Source: Mesorhizobium ciceri biovar biserrulae WSM1271
GTDB lineage: Bacteria > Pseudomonadota > Alphaproteobacteria > Rhizobiales > Rhizobiaceae
NCBI RefSeq assembly: GCF_000185905.1
Contig: NC_014923.1
Span: forward strand, 3,247,501-3,311,500
Direction: 5' to 3'
Length of the DNA: 64,000 nt
Of the stretch, positions 28,122 through 38,731 are shown piece after piece. Every line of letters begins with the position of its first letter. Position 1 is the stretch's first letter. A program made the translations under genes and the position numbers. The notes under the pieces were generated by a model. It saw nothing but the letters and a program-made list of their open reading frames with translations, did no database searches and had not been told where the DNA came from.

Positions 28122-29249
28122 TCATCCGAGCCGGGAGCCGCTGATCCCGTCCAGCGACGTCTCGATCGCTTTCCAGAGCTCTTCCACCGGCTCGCAGCCG
28201 ACCGAGAGGCGGACGAAACCGGCGGAGACCGCATCGCCTCGCTTCAGGCGCCGCTCGGCGGAGGTGTGGACGCCGCCGAAGGATGTCGCGGCCTGCATCA
28301 GGGCACAATTGTTGATGAAGTCCTCGGCTTTGTCTTCCGAGGCGAGTTCGAAAGAGATGAGAAAGCCGAAGCGCTCCATCTGGGCGCGGGCTAGGTTGTG
28401 CGACGGGTCGCCTTCAAGCCCGGGATAACGCAGGCCGCTGATTGCCTTGTGGCCCTGCAGTCGCCGCGCGATGACTTCCGCCGAGGAACACATGCGATCG
28501 AAGCGCACATCCAGTGTCTCCAGGCCGCGGTGCACCAGCCAGGCTTCGAACGGACCGGGAATGCTGCCGGAAACTTCGCGCCAGCCGGTCACGGCGGCGA
28601 TGATATCGGCATTGCGACTGGCGACATGGCCGAACAGCACGTCGGAATGGCCATTGGGTGCCTTGGTGTCGGCGGCAACGACGATGTCGGCGCCGTGGTC
28701 GAGCGGTCGTTGGCCGAGAGGGGTCATGGTCGTGTTGTCGACCACAAGGATCGCGCCGGCTTTGTGGACAGCATCGGCAACGGCGGCGATATCGCAGATA
28801 TCCAGCCCCGGATTGGCAGGGGTTTCGACAAATGCCAGCCGATAGCCATCGAAGCCGCCATCGAGGAAGGTCGAAGTCGGCCTGGCATCATAGGTGATGC
28901 CGAGCGGCTTGAGGAAGCGCTCGGCCAGCGCTCGTGTCGTGTGATAGCCGTCCGATGGCAGCAGGATACGGTCGCCGGCCTTGAGCACGGCAAAAAACGC
29001 CGCCGAGATTGCCGCCATTCCGGAAGGGAATGCGACGCAGGGCGCGTCCTCCAGATGGGCCAGCATATGCTCGACCGCGTCCCAGGTCGGGTTGCTGAAT
29101 CGCCCGTACTGGTTGAAGCCGGTGGCGTCGCCGGGCGCATGAAAGATGGCGGCCATGGTCAGCGGCAGGGGAATGGAATCGCCCATGGCAAGCCCGCTGC
29201 GACGCAGGTGAGGAAGCGCTGCAGCGCGTGACTTTGCTGTTTCAGACAT
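28122..29249 (-). CDS. trans-sulfuration family PLP enzyme (cystathionine gamma-lyase/synthase-like)
   Basis: 375 residues of the Cys/Met metabolism PLP family. Seen: YGRFSNPTWDAVE, SGMAAISAAFFAVLKAGDRIL (cofactor phosphate loop), VETPANPGLDICDI, VDNTTMTPLGQRPLDHGAD and PLP Lys196 in ADTKAPNGHSDV. The more usual SATK before the lysine is ADTK here, and the family length is about 20 residues shorter than MetB/MetC. Function is probably cystathionine gamma-lyase or a related sulfur amino acid lyase; gamma-synthase cannot be excluded. Monocistronic, divergent from the dcw cluster. Confidence 0.85.
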   Translation of the reverse strand: MSETAKSRAAALPHLRRSGLAMGDSIPLPLTMAAIFHAPGDATGFNQYGRFSNPTWDAVEHMLAHLEDAPCVAFPSGMAAISAAFFAVLKAGDRILLPSDGYHTTRALAERFLKPLGITYDARPTSTFLDGGFDGYRLAFVETPANPGLDICDIAAVADAVHKAGAILVVDNTTMTPLGQRPLDHGADIVVAADTKAPNGHSDVLFGHVASRNADIIAAVTGWREVSGSIPGPFEAWLVHRGLETLDVRFDRMCSSAEVIARRLQGHKAISGLRYPGLEGDPSHNLARAQMERFGFLISFELASEDKAEDFINNCALMQAATSFGGVHTSAERRLKRGDAVSAGFVRLSVGCEPVEELWKAIETSLDGISGSRLG

Positions 29250-29440
29250 CGAATTTCAGACCCTGTTGGTGACCGGCTGGATGTGGCGAGACGCTATGCC
29301 CGGCAGCGGCTCGCGGCAAGGCGCGTCCGGTTGGGCCAGGCGGCTCTAAACGCTTCGTTAGGCTTAATAGACCATAAAGACGAGACGTGTCGTCACGGCT
29401 GCTCTCTTTGGTCGGGGCGCGCGTGTTTGTGAAGCCTATT
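29250..29440. other. upstream part of the 410-bp gap before mraZ
   Basis: Gap between the divergent trans-sulfuration gene and mraZ. It holds GACGAGACGTGTCGTC near 29381, an imperfect dyad, and an AT-richer stretch CTTAATAGACCATAAAG near 29367. No gene or RNA is evident. The MraZ-type operator follows; 29475-29659 shows nothing further apart from the mraZ leader, which lacks a visible ribosome binding site. Confidence 0.5.
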
Positions 29441-29474
29441 CCCGTTGACGCCCATAGTGCCCCATGATATCCCA
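29441..29474. promoter_or_regulatory. MraZ operator: four 10-bp-spaced TGGG-type repeats
   Basis: On the minus strand TGGG occurs at 29474, 29464 and 29454, with a degenerate CGGG at 29444: four repeats at exact 10-bp spacing. E. coli MraZ binds TGGGN repeats separated by 5 nt. TTGACG at 29445-29450 could be a -35 element, so the box would cover the promoter. Confidence 0.85.
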
Positions 29475-29659
29475 TCCAGACATCAAAGCCTTCGTTCCGT
29501 GTCAGGGTAAAGCGTACGCCAATCGGGCAGCCGCGGCGGCTGCGCGTTTGCTGGTTTTTGCCTGTGCGGACGAGGCTGATACGGGGCAGGGAACGCGCTG
29601 CGGCGGCGCGTGCGACAAGATGCAGAGGGGTGCGGCGGCGCAAGCGGCTGTAGCGTTTA

Positions 29660-30118
29660 ATGGACCGGTTTCTGTCAAACACGGTGAGCAGGATCGATGC
29701 GAAGGGGCGGGTGTCCGTTCCCGCGCATTTCCGTGCCGTCGTGCAGAAGCGCGGCTATTCGGAACTCTATGCGCTGCGCTGCCTGGACCTGCCGGCGATG
29801 GATGTCGGCGGGCTCGACCTGCTCGACCGCTACGAGCAGCGCATAGCGCTCGAGGATCCCTTCCTGCAGACGGCGGACGATATGTCGTTCTTCTGCCATG
29901 GCGACGGAACCTTCTTGAAACTCGACCAGGACGGCCGCATCACGATGAGCGATTTCCTTCGCGAACACACCGGCATCTCGGCGGAAGTGGCCTTTGTCGG
30001 GCGCGGCAATTTCTTTCAGATCTGGGAGCCGGGACGGCTTGCCGCCTATGGGGCGCAGGCGCGGGCACGGCTTTTGCAGCTTCGGCAGGGGACGAAGCCT
30101 GGGGAGCGACCGGAATGA
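29660..30118 (+). CDS. mraZ: transcriptional regulator MraZ
   Basis: 152 residues with two MraZ (SpoVT/AbrB-like) repeats; the N-terminus [20 protein letters not shown] and the second repeat [18 protein letters not shown] are diagnostic. MraZ binds its own promoter and represses the dcw cluster, forming a ring-shaped oligomer. The start at 29660 is chosen from the conserved N-terminus, since no clear ribosome binding site precedes it. First gene of the cluster; its TGA overlaps the rsmH ATG by 4 bp. The repeat box at 29441-29474 is 186 bp upstream. Confidence 0.95.
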   Translation: MDRFLSNTVSRIDAKGRVSVPAHFRAVVQKRGYSELYALRCLDLPAMDVGGLDLLDRYEQRIALEDPFLQTADDMSFFCHGDGTFLKLDQDGRITMSDFLREHTGISAEVAFVGRGNFFQIWEPGRLAAYGAQARARLLQLRQGTKPGERPE

Positions 30119-31149
30119 CGGCAGGCCACGGCGATGACCTTCCTCGCGCCGTAGATGGGCACGCCGTTGGCGGATCGGCCCGCCACATTCCGGTCCTCCT
30201 TGCCGAAGTGCTCGAAGCACTGGTGCCGGCGCAGGGCGACCTCATCATCGACGGCACGTTCGGCGCCGGCGGCTACACCAGGGCCATTCTGGCGACAGGC
30301 GCCTCCGTGGTGGCGATCGACCGCGATCCGGATGCCATTGCGGCCGGGCGCGATCTTGAAGTGCAGTCGGGTGGTCGGCTGCGGCTGGTGCAGGCGCCGT
30401 TCTCGACGCTGGACGAACATGTCGAGAGCGCCGACGGGATCGTGCTCGACATCGGCGTGTCCTCGATGCAGCTCGACCAGGCGGAGCGCGGGTTTTCGTT
30501 CCGCGCCGACGGGCCGCTCGACATGCGCATGGCGCAATCGGGCCTCAGCGCCGCCGACGTCGTCAATTCCTTCAAGCCGGGCGATCTTGCCCGCATCTTC
30601 GGCTTCCTCGGCGAGGAGCGCCATGCCGGACGCATTGCCCGCATGATCGAGGCGCGCCGCGAAAAGCGCCCGTTCGAGCGCACGTTGGAACTCGCCGACG
30701 CCATCGAGACGCATATCGGCCGGGCGCCGAAGGACAAGATCCATCCGGCGACGCGCGTCTTCCAGGCGCTGCGCATTTTTGTCAATGACGAGCTTGGCGA
30801 ACTGGCCAAGGCCCTGTTTGCGGCCGAACGCGCTCTGAAGCCGGGCGGACGGCTCGCCGTGGTCACCTTCCATTCTCTGGAAGACCGCATCGTCAAGCGT
30901 TTCATCGCCGACCGGGCCGATGTCGCGACCGGCTCGCGTCACCTGCCCGAGGCGCATGCGCGCACCGCGACGTTCCGCAAGGCGGGCGGCGGCGTGACGG
31001 CCGGCGACGCCGAGGTGGCGGCCAATCCGCGCGCCCGTTCGGCCAGGCTACGCGCGGCGGTCCGCACCCAGGCGCCGGCGCGCGGCAGCGACTTTTCGAT
31101 TTTCGGCCTTCCAAAGCTTCCCGGTATCGACCGGCCGGGGGAGAGGTAG
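30115..31149 (+). CDS. rsmH: 16S rRNA (cytosine1402-N4)-methyltransferase RsmH
   Basis: 344 residues from the ATG overlapping the mraZ stop; the frame is open much further upstream without homology. RsmH (MraW) features: [26 protein letters not shown] (SAM site), [27 protein letters not shown] and [15 protein letters not shown]. The enzyme methylates N4 of C1402 in the decoding centre of 16S rRNA. It shares the mraZ-led operon, as in most bacteria. Confidence 0.96.
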   Translation: MTAGHGDDLPRAVDGHAVGGSARHIPVLLAEVLEALVPAQGDLIIDGTFGAGGYTRAILATGASVVAIDRDPDAIAAGRDLEVQSGGRLRLVQAPFSTLDEHVESADGIVLDIGVSSMQLDQAERGFSFRADGPLDMRMAQSGLSAADVVNSFKPGDLARIFGFLGEERHAGRIARMIEARREKRPFERTLELADAIETHIGRAPKDKIHPATRVFQALRIFVNDELGELAKALFAAERALKPGGRLAVVTFHSLEDRIVKRFIADRADVATGSRHLPEAHARTATFRKAGGGVTAGDAEVAANPRARSARLRAAVRTQAPARGSDFSIFGLPKLPGIDRPGER

Positions 31150-31153
31150 CTAA

Positions 31154-31552
31154 GTGTTTCGTACCAGCGACATTGTCCTGATCGCCGTCATGGTTGCGGT
31201 CGCGGCCCTTACCTACAAGGCCAAGCGCGAGGCCGAGGAACAATTGGCCGCCGTGCAGAAGATCCATGCGCAGATACGCTATGAGGAGGACACGATCGAC
31301 CTGCTCAAGGCCGACTGGAGCCTGCTTACCCAGCCGTCGCGGCTGCAGAAGCTCGCCGAACTCTACAAGTCGCAGCTCGAACTCGAGCCGGTCAGCGCCC
31401 GCCAGATCGGCGGTGTCGGCGACCTGCCGGCCAAATCCCTTGACATCCAGGACATCTTGTCGGGACGCCAGGGCGGCATGGCTGATAGTTCGGGCGGCAA
31501 GGCGCCGTCGGACGGCAGGGATCCCGTGGTGACCGGAGGCATCGCCCAATGA
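31154..31552 (+). CDS. ftsL: cell division protein FtsL
   Basis: 132 residues, GTG start with GAGAGG 8 nt upstream. Short cytoplasmic tail, one transmembrane helix (about 4-22) and a periplasmic coiled coil (about 23-70) rich in Glu, Gln, Lys and Leu, the FtsL plan. The C-terminal 40 residues are Gly/Ser-rich and not part of the family core. FtsL bridges FtsQB and FtsWI at the septum. Its stop overlaps the ftsI ATG by 4 bp. Confidence 0.85.
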   Translation: MFRTSDIVLIAVMVAVAALTYKAKREAEEQLAAVQKIHAQIRYEEDTIDLLKADWSLLTQPSRLQKLAELYKSQLELEPVSARQIGGVGDLPAKSLDIQDILSGRQGGMADSSGGKAPSDGRDPVVTGGIAQ

Positions 31553-33258
31553 TCGGTAAACTGCTGAAACGTCGCGCCAGGACGAGTGAAGATGGATCGA
31601 TCGTGGTCGAGGGCGCCCGCAAGGCGACCGGCGGCAAGGGCAGGACGCGCATCGTCATGACGATGGCGGTGTTCTTCGGCATCTTCTCGACCATATCAGG
31701 GCGGCTGGTCTATCTCGGCTTCCAGACCCCCGATATGTCGGGCGGTCCGCAGAGCCGGGTGACGGCATCGCGGCCCGACATCGTCGACCGCAACGGCGAA
31801 GTGTTGGCCACGGACATCAAGACGGCGTCGCTGTTTGCAGAACCACGCCGGATTGTCGACGCCGACGAGGCGATCGAGAAGCTGTCGACGGTGCTTCCGG
31901 ACATCGACTATGAGCAGACCTACCATAAGCTGAAGAGCGGCGCCGGTTTCGTCTGGCTGCAGCGGCAGCTGACGCCCAAGCAACAGTCCGACATCATGCA
32001 GCTCGGCATTCCCGGTTTCGGCTTCCGCACCGAAAAGCGCCGCTTCTATCCGAGCGGCGAGACCTCGTCCTACATTGTCGGGCTCACCAACATCGACAAC
32101 CAGGGCATCTCCGGCATGGAGAAATATGTCGACGAGCAGGGGCTGAGCGACCTGCAGGCGTCGGGCCTTGCCATTGCCAAGGATCTCAAGCCGGTAAAGC
32201 TTTCGATCGATCTGCGCGTGCAGCATGTCGTGCGCGACGAGATCGCCGCCGGCCTGGAGCGCTATCGTGCCATGGGCACCGGCGCCGTTGTGCTCAACGT
32301 CAAGACCGGCGAAGTGGTGGCCATGGCCTCGGTGCCGGATTTTGATCCGAACAATCCCTACAACGCACAAGACAAGGACCGGCTGAATCGCATGTCGGCG
32401 GGCCTCTACGAGATGGGTTCGACCTTCAAGAGCTTCACCTCAGCCATGGCGCTCGATTCCGGCAAAGCGACGATGGCGAGCCGCTTCGATGCTTCGCATC
32501 CAATCCGGGTCGGCCATCAGGCCATTCACGATTTCCACGGCAAGAACCGTGTGCTGTCGTTGCCGGAGGTGTTCCTCTACTCGTCCAACATCGGGTCGGC
32601 CAGGGAAGCCGAGATGGTCGGCATCGAGGGGCATCGCGAATTCCTGCATCGCCTTGGCATTCTGGACAGGATGCAGACCGAATTGCCGGAGACTGCCCGT
32701 CCGACTGAACCGAAGGTCTGGAAACAGGTCAATTCATTCACCATCGCCTTCGGCCATGGCGTGTCGACGACGCCGCTGCAAGCGGCTGTGGGCTGCGCGG
32801 CGTTGATGAATGGCGGCTTCCTGATGAACCCCACCTTTCTGGTGCGGACGCAGGCGGAAGCGATGGCCACCGCCAAGAGAGTGGTGAGCGAAAAGACCGT
32901 CGAAGGCATGCGCTACCTCTATTCGCTCAATGCCGAAAAGGGCTCTGCCAGAAACGCCAGAGTCCCCGGCTACCGCGTTGGCGGCAAGACCGGAACCGCC
33001 GAGAAGGTCATCAATGGCCGCTACTCGAAGGACTTGAATTTCAACACCTTCGTCGCCGCCTTCCCGATGGACGATCCGCAGTATCTGGTGTTTACCATTG
33101 CCGATGCCCCGCACCCGGAAAAGCCCGGCATGACGGATGTCGCGGCTGCGAATGCTGGGGTTATGGCCGGCAATATCATCAGGCGTTCAGCTGCCATGCT
33201 TGGCGTGAAGCCAGATTTCAGCCATGAAAATGGTGCAACGCTGGTTTCCTATCAGTGA
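31549..33258 (+). CDS. ftsI: septal peptidoglycan transpeptidase FtsI (PBP3)
   Basis: 569 residues. One N-terminal membrane anchor (about 35-55), PBP dimerisation domain (about 75-225) and transpeptidase domain. Catalytic set: Ser291 and Lys294 in GSTFKSF, SSN at 345-347 and KTGT at 480-483, all intact. The enzyme crosslinks peptide stems during septation and is recruited by FtsW and FtsL. A cytoplasmic tail of about 30 basic residues precedes the anchor. Confidence 0.95.
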   Translation: MIGKLLKRRARTSEDGSIVVEGARKATGGKGRTRIVMTMAVFFGIFSTISGRLVYLGFQTPDMSGGPQSRVTASRPDIVDRNGEVLATDIKTASLFAEPRRIVDADEAIEKLSTVLPDIDYEQTYHKLKSGAGFVWLQRQLTPKQQSDIMQLGIPGFGFRTEKRRFYPSGETSSYIVGLTNIDNQGISGMEKYVDEQGLSDLQASGLAIAKDLKPVKLSIDLRVQHVVRDEIAAGLERYRAMGTGAVVLNVKTGEVVAMASVPDFDPNNPYNAQDKDRLNRMSAGLYEMGSTFKSFTSAMALDSGKATMASRFDASHPIRVGHQAIHDFHGKNRVLSLPEVFLYSSNIGSAREAEMVGIEGHREFLHRLGILDRMQTELPETARPTEPKVWKQVNSFTIAFGHGVSTTPLQAAVGCAALMNGGFLMNPTFLVRTQAEAMATAKRVVSEKTVEGMRYLYSLNAEKGSARNARVPGYRVGGKTGTAEKVINGRYSKDLNFNTFVAAFPMDDPQYLVFTIADAPHPEKPGMTDVAAANAGVMAGNIIRRSAAMLGVKPDFSHENGATLVSYQ

Positions 33259-33312
33259 TTCTTAGGGCGCGCCGGCAACAGCGCGCTATTTTGTTGCGGT
33301 GAACGGGACTCG

Positions 33313-34767
33313 ATGAAGCTCAGAGATCTAGCCGGTATCCTGCCCGTCGAGGGAATAGCTTCCGTCGATCTGGAGGTTACAGGGATTTCTTCGGATTCCC
33401 GCCAGGTAAAAGCGGGCGTTGTCTTTTTTGCGCTCGCCGGAACCAAGGCCGACGGTGCCGTTTATGCCGAAGATGCCGCCGCGCGCGGTGCGGCCGCGAT
33501 CGTGGCGGGCAAGGGCAGCACCATTGCCGGGCTCCCGGTTCCGGTGCTGGCGGTCGACGATCCGCGCCTGGCGCTGGCGCAGAGTGCGGCACGCTATTTC
33601 GGCAAGCAGCCTGAGATCATGGTCGCGGTGACCGGCACCAGCGGCAAGACCTCGGTCGCAGCCTTCACCAGGCAGATCTGGGAGCAAGCCGGTTATGCCG
33701 CCGCTTCGATCGGCACCACCGGCGTGGTGGCGCCTGGGCGCAACGACTATGGTTCGCTGACGACACCCGATCCGGTCGCCCTGCATCAATTGCTGCAGGA
33801 ATTGGCCGATGCCGGCGTCACCCACGCCTCGATGGAAGCCTCCAGCCATGGGCTCGACCAGCGCCGCCTCGACGGCGTGAAGCTGGCCGCCGGCGGCTTC
33901 ACCAATCTCGGCCGCGACCATATGGATTATCATCCGACCATCGAGGATTATCACCGCGCCAAATTGCGCCTGTTCGACACGTTGCTGCCGAAGGGCGCGC
34001 CGGCCGTGATCTTCGCCGACGATCCATGGTCGGCGCCGACGACCGTGGCCGCAAAGGCTGCCGGGCTCAATGTGCTGACGGTCGGCCGCCATGGCGACTT
34101 CCTCAGGCTGAAACGGGTCGAGCACGAACGCCACCGCCAGCGGGCCGAAGTCGAGGCCGACGGCGTGCTCTACGAGATCGACCTGCCGCTGGCCGGTGAT
34201 TTCCAGATTTCGAATGCGCTGGTTTCGGCGGGTCTTGCCATTTCCACGGGAACACCTGTCGCCAAGGCCTTAATGGCGTTGGAGAAACTGAAGGGCGCGC
34301 CGGGCCGGCTCGACCTCGTCGGCACCACCGGCAATGGCGCGCCGGTCTATGTCGACTATGCCCACAAGCCGGACGCGCTGGAAAACGTGCTGGCTTCGGT
34401 GCGGCCGTTCACCACCGGCCGCGTCATCGTCGTGTTCGGCTGCGGCGGCGACCGCGACCGGGGAAAAAGGCCGATCATGGGCGAAATCGCGACGCGGCTT
34501 GCCGATGTCGTCATCGTCACCGACGACAATCCGCGCTCCGAAGTGCCGGAAACGATCCGTGCCGCTATTTTGGCCGCTGCTCCAGGTGCCATCGAGATCG
34601 GCGACCGGCGCCAGGCGATCCACGAAGCGGTCGCCATGCTGCATGCCGGCGACACGCTGATCGTGGCCGGTAAGGGCCACGAGGAAGGCCAGACGATCGG
34701 CTCCGAGACCTTGCATTTCTCCGATCATGAGGAAGTCCGCGCGGCACTCACGGAGCGCGCAGCATGA
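33313..34767 (+). CDS. murE: UDP-MurNAc-tripeptide synthetase (meso-DAP adding)
   Basis: 484 residues. P-loop TGTSGKT at 107-113 with the three Mur ligase domains in order. DNPR at 405-408 ([12 protein letters not shown]) is the signature for meso-diaminopimelate rather than lysine specificity, as expected for a Gram-negative wall. Adds the third residue of the stem peptide in the cytoplasm. Its TGA overlaps the murF ATG by 4 bp. Confidence 0.96.
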   Translation: MKLRDLAGILPVEGIASVDLEVTGISSDSRQVKAGVVFFALAGTKADGAVYAEDAAARGAAAIVAGKGSTIAGLPVPVLAVDDPRLALAQSAARYFGKQPEIMVAVTGTSGKTSVAAFTRQIWEQAGYAAASIGTTGVVAPGRNDYGSLTTPDPVALHQLLQELADAGVTHASMEASSHGLDQRRLDGVKLAAGGFTNLGRDHMDYHPTIEDYHRAKLRLFDTLLPKGAPAVIFADDPWSAPTTVAAKAAGLNVLTVGRHGDFLRLKRVEHERHRQRAEVEADGVLYEIDLPLAGDFQISNALVSAGLAISTGTPVAKALMALEKLKGAPGRLDLVGTTGNGAPVYVDYAHKPDALENVLASVRPFTTGRVIVVFGCGGDRDRGKRPIMGEIATRLADVVIVTDDNPRSEVPETIRAAILAAAPGAIEIGDRRQAIHEAVAMLHAGDTLIVAGKGHEEGQTIGSETLHFSDHEEVRAALTERAA

Positions 34768-36221
34768 GCTTGCTGTGGACCTCCGAAGCGCTGGTTGCCG
34801 CCATGGACGGGCGGCCGCTCGGGCCGATGCCGGATGGCATTTCAGGCATTTCGATCGACAGCCGCAGCCTGCAGCCGGGCGACGCCTTCTTCGCCATCAA
34901 GGGCGAGGCGATGGACGGCCATGACTTCGCAACCGCCGCCATCAAGGCTGGCGCTGGCGTGCTGGTGGTGGCCGAAGGCAAGCTGCCGTCGCTCGGCCGG
35001 CTGACAGCGCCGATCATCGTCGTCGAGGACGTGCTGGTCGCGCTGGAAAAGCTTGGAGTTGCATCGCGCGCCCGCTCGAGCGCGAAAATCATCGCTGTGA
35101 CCGGTTCGGCCGGCAAGACCACCACCAAGGAAGCGCTGCGCCATGTGCTGCAAGCCGTAGGCAAGGTGCATGCCTCGGCGCAGTCCTTCAACAATCACTG
35201 GGGCGTGCCGCTGACCTTGGCGCGGATGCCTGATGATTGCGACTATGCCGTGTTTGAAATCGGCATGAACCATCCCGACGAGATCCGTCCGCTGGTCAAG
35301 ATGGTGAGGCCGCATGTCGCCATCGTCACCATGATCGCGGCGGCGCATCTCGGCTTTTTCCGTAATCTGGACGAGATCGCCAAGGCCAAGGCCGAGATTT
35401 TCGAGGGGTTGGAGCCCGAGGGGGCCGCCGTCCTCAACCGCGACGATGCCCGATTCAAGCTGCTCGACAAGATGGCCCATGCCGCCGGTGTCGAGCACGT
35501 CTACGGCTTCGGCGAGAATGCGCGCTCTACCTTCAAGCTCACCAAATGCGAACTGCATGCCGATCATTCCGACATCACCGCCAGGATCGGCGGCCACGAA
35601 GTGACGGCGCGGATCGGCGCGCCCGGTCGCCATATGGTGCAGAACGTGCTGGCGGTGCTGGGTGCGGCGCATCTGGTCGGCGCCGATCTCGACAAGGTTG
35701 CTTCAGCACTGGCCGATCTCTCCGCCGAGCGCGGGCGCGGCAAGCGCCATGTGCTGCGCCATCCCGGTGGTTCGACTTCGAGCCACCCCGGTGGACTGAT
35801 CACGCTGATCGACGAAAGCTACAACGCCAATCCGGCATCGATGGCTGCTGCGATGGCGTTGCTCAACGCGACGCCGGTGACGGGCGAGGGCCGCCGCATC
35901 GCCGTGCTCGGCGACATGCTCGAACTCGGCGACCATTCGACCAAGCTGCATGCGGCCCTTGCCGATCTCATCGTCGGCACGGGCACGCAGACCGTTTTTC
36001 TTGGCGGCCCGGAAATGCGGGCGCTGGCCGAAGCGCTGCCGGCTGACATCAAGACGGAATACCGCGCCGGTGTCGAGGAGCTGAAGCCGGTGCTGCTTGC
36101 CGCGCTCAAGCCGGGTGACGTGGTGATGATCAAATCGTCGAAGGGCATCGGTTTTGCAAAACTGGTCGATGCGCTGCTGGGCAAGTTCCCGGCTGAATCG
36201 ACAGCCAGAAAACAGACCTAG
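34764..36221 (+). CDS. murF: UDP-MurNAc-tripeptide:D-Ala-D-Ala ligase MurF
   Basis: 485 residues; P-loop TGSAGKT at 113-119, [24 protein letters not shown] and [11 protein letters not shown] are family hallmarks. It adds the D-Ala-D-Ala dipeptide made by Ddl, completing the pentapeptide. Odd: between RHVL and [13 protein letters not shown] there is a doubled HPGG ([12 protein letters not shown]) encoded by a short palindrome with flanking direct repeat at 35766-35794, an apparent insertion of about 8 residues that keeps the frame. Confidence 0.96.
   Translation: MSLLWTSEALVAAMDGRPLGPMPDGISGISIDSRSLQPGDAFFAIKGEAMDGHDFATAAIKAGAGVLVVAEGKLPSLGRLTAPIIVVEDVLVALEKLGVASRARSSAKIIAVTGSAGKTTTKEALRHVLQAVGKVHASAQSFNNHWGVPLTLARMPDDCDYAVFEIGMNHPDEIRPLVKMVRPHVAIVTMIAAAHLGFFRNLDEIAKAKAEIFEGLEPEGAAVLNRDDARFKLLDKMAHAAGVEHVYGFGENARSTFKLTKCELHADHSDITARIGGHEVTARIGAPGRHMVQNVLAVLGAAHLVGADLDKVASALADLSAERGRGKRHVLRHPGGSTSSHPGGLITLIDESYNANPASMAAAMALLNATPVTGEGRRIAVLGDMLELGDHSTKLHAALADLIVGTGTQTVFLGGPEMRALAEALPADIKTEYRAGVEELKPVLLAALKPGDVVMIKSSKGIGFAKLVDALLGKFPAESTARKQT
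35766..35787. repeat. palindrome inside murF with flanking duplication
   Basis: GGTGGTTCGA and TCGAGCCACC (2-nt spacer, one wobble) form a hairpin. CCCGGTGG occurs directly before and after it (35763-35770 and 35787-35794), like a target duplication. The encoded STSS lies between two HPGG copies. Confidence 0.6.
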
Positions 36222-36239
36222 GTCGGGGGACGAAAGCGC

Positions 36240-37322
36240 ATGTTCACACTGCTCGTCGATTTTGCGGACAAGGTCTCGGTCTTCAATGTCTTCCGCTACA
36301 TCACCTTCCGCACCGGTGGCGCGCTGATCACGTCGGCGCTGATCGTCTTCATCTTTGGACCGACCATCATCAATTCGCTGCGGCTGCGGCAAGGCAAGGG
36401 CCAGCCGATCCGCGCCGACGGGCCGCAGACACATTTCAAGAAGGCCGGTACGCCGACCATGGGCGGGCTGATGATCCTGTCGGGCATCATCGGCTCGTCG
36501 CTTTTGTGGGCGAACCTGTCGAGCATCTATGTCTGGGTGGTGCTGCTGGTGACGCTGGGCTTCGGCTCGATCGGCTTTTACGACGACTATCTGAAGGTCA
36601 CCAAGCAGTCGCATCTCGGCTTTTCCGGCAAGGCACGGCTGGCGCTGGAATTCGTCATCGCCGGCATCGCCGCCTGGGTGATCATGCACAATGGCCAGGC
36701 GCCGTTCTCGTCGTCGCTGACTTTTCCCTTCGCCAAGGAATTCATCGTCAATCTCGGCTGGTTCTTCATTCCGTTCTCCTGCTTCGTCATCGTCGGCGCC
36801 GGCAATGCGGTGAACCTGACCGACGGCCTTGACGGCCTGGCGATCGTGCCGATCATGATCGCGGCTGCCTCCTTCGGCGTCATCGCCTATCTCTCCGGCA
36901 ACGCCGTGTTCGCCGAATATCTGCAGATCCATTTCGTGCCCGGCACCGGTGAACTGGCGGTCGTGCTCGGCGCGGTCATCGGCGCTGGCCTCGGCTTCCT
37001 CTGGTTCAACGCGCCGCCGGCGGCGATCTTCATGGGCGACACCGGATCGCTGGCCATGGGCGGCCTGATCGGCACCGTCGCGGTCGCCACCAAGCATGAG
37101 ATCGTGCTGGTCATCGTCGGCGGATTGTTCGTCGTCGAAATCCTGTCCGTCATCATCCAGGTCGGCTACTTCAAGATGACCGGCAAGCGGGTGTTCCTGA
37201 TGGCGCCGATCCACCATCATTTCGAAAAGCTCGGCTGGACCGAAAGCCAGGTGGTGATCCGCTTCTGGATCATCGCCGTCATCCTGGCGCTGGTCGGCCT
37301 GTCGACCCTCAAGCTGAGATAG
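36240..37322 (+). CDS. mraY: phospho-N-acetylmuramoyl-pentapeptide-transferase MraY
   Basis: 360 residues, about ten transmembrane helices. Conserved MraY segments: [36 protein letters not shown] with the catalytic Asp cluster, and [12 protein letters not shown], plus [13 protein letters not shown] with the His triad near the C-terminus. It transfers phospho-MurNAc-pentapeptide to undecaprenyl phosphate to give lipid I at the inner membrane. Lies 18 bp after murF, 8 bp before murD. Confidence 0.97.
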   Translation: MFTLLVDFADKVSVFNVFRYITFRTGGALITSALIVFIFGPTIINSLRLRQGKGQPIRADGPQTHFKKAGTPTMGGLMILSGIIGSSLLWANLSSIYVWVVLLVTLGFGSIGFYDDYLKVTKQSHLGFSGKARLALEFVIAGIAAWVIMHNGQAPFSSSLTFPFAKEFIVNLGWFFIPFSCFVIVGAGNAVNLTDGLDGLAIVPIMIAAASFGVIAYLSGNAVFAEYLQIHFVPGTGELAVVLGAVIGAGLGFLWFNAPPAAIFMGDTGSLAMGGLIGTVAVATKHEIVLVIVGGLFVVEILSVIIQVGYFKMTGKRVFLMAPIHHHFEKLGWTESQVVIRFWIIAVILALVGLSTLKLR

Positions 37323-37330
37323 GAAGCCCT

Positions 37331-38731
37331 TTGATCCCCGCCGCATCCTTTTCAGGCAAGCGCGTTTCGCTCTTCGGGCTTGGTGGCTCGGGGATCGCGA
37401 CGGCGCGCGCGCTGATCGAGGGCGGCGCGGACGTGCTGGCCTGGGACGACAATCCCGACAGTGTGGCCAAGGCCGCCATTGCCGGTATCGCGACCGCTGA
37501 TTTGCGCGGCGCCGACTGGGCGAAATTCTCGGCCTTCGTGCTGTCGCCTGGTGTGCCGCTGACGCATCCCAAGCCGCATTGGACGGTGGAACTGGCGCGC
37601 GGCTCAGGCGTCGAGATCGTCGGCGACATCGAGCTTTTCTGCCGCGAGCGGATGCTGAGCGCGCCGACAGCGCCTTTCATCGCCATCACCGGCACCAACG
37701 GCAAGTCGACGACGACCGCGCTGACCGCGCACATCCTGAAAGCCGCGGGACGCGATGCCCAGATGGGCGGCAATATCGGCCGCGCGGTGATGACGCTCGA
37801 TCCGCCCGAGCCCGATCGGCACTATGTCGTCGAGTGTTCGTCCTACCAGATCGACCTCGCGCCCTCGATCAATCCGACGGCCGGCATCCTGCTCAATCTG
37901 ACGCCCGATCATCTCGACCGCCATGGCACCATGCAGCACTACGCCGCGATCAAGGAGCGGCTGGTGGCCGGCAGCGAGACGGCGATCGTCGGCATCGACG
38001 ATTCCTGGTGCGCGCAGATTGCCGAGCGGCTGGAGCGGGCGGGGCGGCATGTCATCCGCATTTCCAAGCGCCTGCCGCTGACCGACGGCTATTTCGCCGA
38101 TGGCAGCAATTTGATGGAAGCTGTGCACGGCCGTTACAGCCGTGTCGCCTTCCTCGAAGGCATCGGCTCCTTGCGTGGCCAGCACAATGCCCAGAACGCT
38201 CTGGCTGCGGTCGCCGCTTGTCTCAAGATCGGGCTGGAGCTTGGTGAAATCCAGTCGGGACTGGAAAGCTTTCCCGGCCTCGCGCACCGCATGGAGCAGG
38301 TCGGCCGCAAGGACCATGTGCTGTTCATCAACGATTCCAAGGCGACCAATGCCGATGCTGCGGCGCCGGCGCTGTCCAGCTTCGCGCGCATCTACTGGAT
38401 CGCCGGCGGCCTGCCCAAGGAAGGCGGCATCGAACCCTTGCGCGGCTTCTTCCCGCGCATCGCCAAGGCCTATCTTATCGGCGAGGCGGCGCCGGCGTTT
38501 TCGGCGACGCTGGGCGAGGCCGTGCCCTACGAGATTTCAGGCACGCTGGCCGCGGCGGTCGAGCACGCCGCGCATGATGCGGCTAAGGACGACAGCGGCG
38601 AGGCGGTGGTGCTGCTGTCGCCGGCCTGCGCCAGCTTCGACCAGTTCAAGAATTTCGAAGTTCGCGGCGAAGCCTTCAGGCAAGCTGCGAATGCTATCGA
38701 GGGTGTGAAACCCATCGGAGGGGCACGATAA
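37331..38731 (+). CDS. murD: UDP-MurNAc-L-Ala:D-Glu ligase MurD
   Basis: 466 residues, TTG start with AGGAAG 4 nt upstream. P-loop TGTNGKST at 120-127, [21 protein letters not shown] and [12 protein letters not shown] are diagnostic. Adds D-glutamate to UDP-MurNAc-L-Ala. The TAA stop shares its last base with the ftsW ATG. N-terminal [18 protein letters not shown] is the nucleotide-binding Rossmann segment. Confidence 0.96.
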   Translation: MIPAASFSGKRVSLFGLGGSGIATARALIEGGADVLAWDDNPDSVAKAAIAGIATADLRGADWAKFSAFVLSPGVPLTHPKPHWTVELARGSGVEIVGDIELFCRERMLSAPTAPFIAITGTNGKSTTTALTAHILKAAGRDAQMGGNIGRAVMTLDPPEPDRHYVVECSSYQIDLAPSINPTAGILLNLTPDHLDRHGTMQHYAAIKERLVAGSETAIVGIDDSWCAQIAERLERAGRHVIRISKRLPLTDGYFADGSNLMEAVHGRYSRVAFLEGIGSLRGQHNAQNALAAVAACLKIGLELGEIQSGLESFPGLAHRMEQVGRKDHVLFINDSKATNADAAAPALSSFARIYWIAGGLPKEGGIEPLRGFFPRIAKAYLIGEAAPAFSATLGEAVPYEISGTLAAAVEHAAHDAAKDDSGEAVVLLSPACASFDQFKNFEVRGEAFRQAANAIEGVKPIGGAR

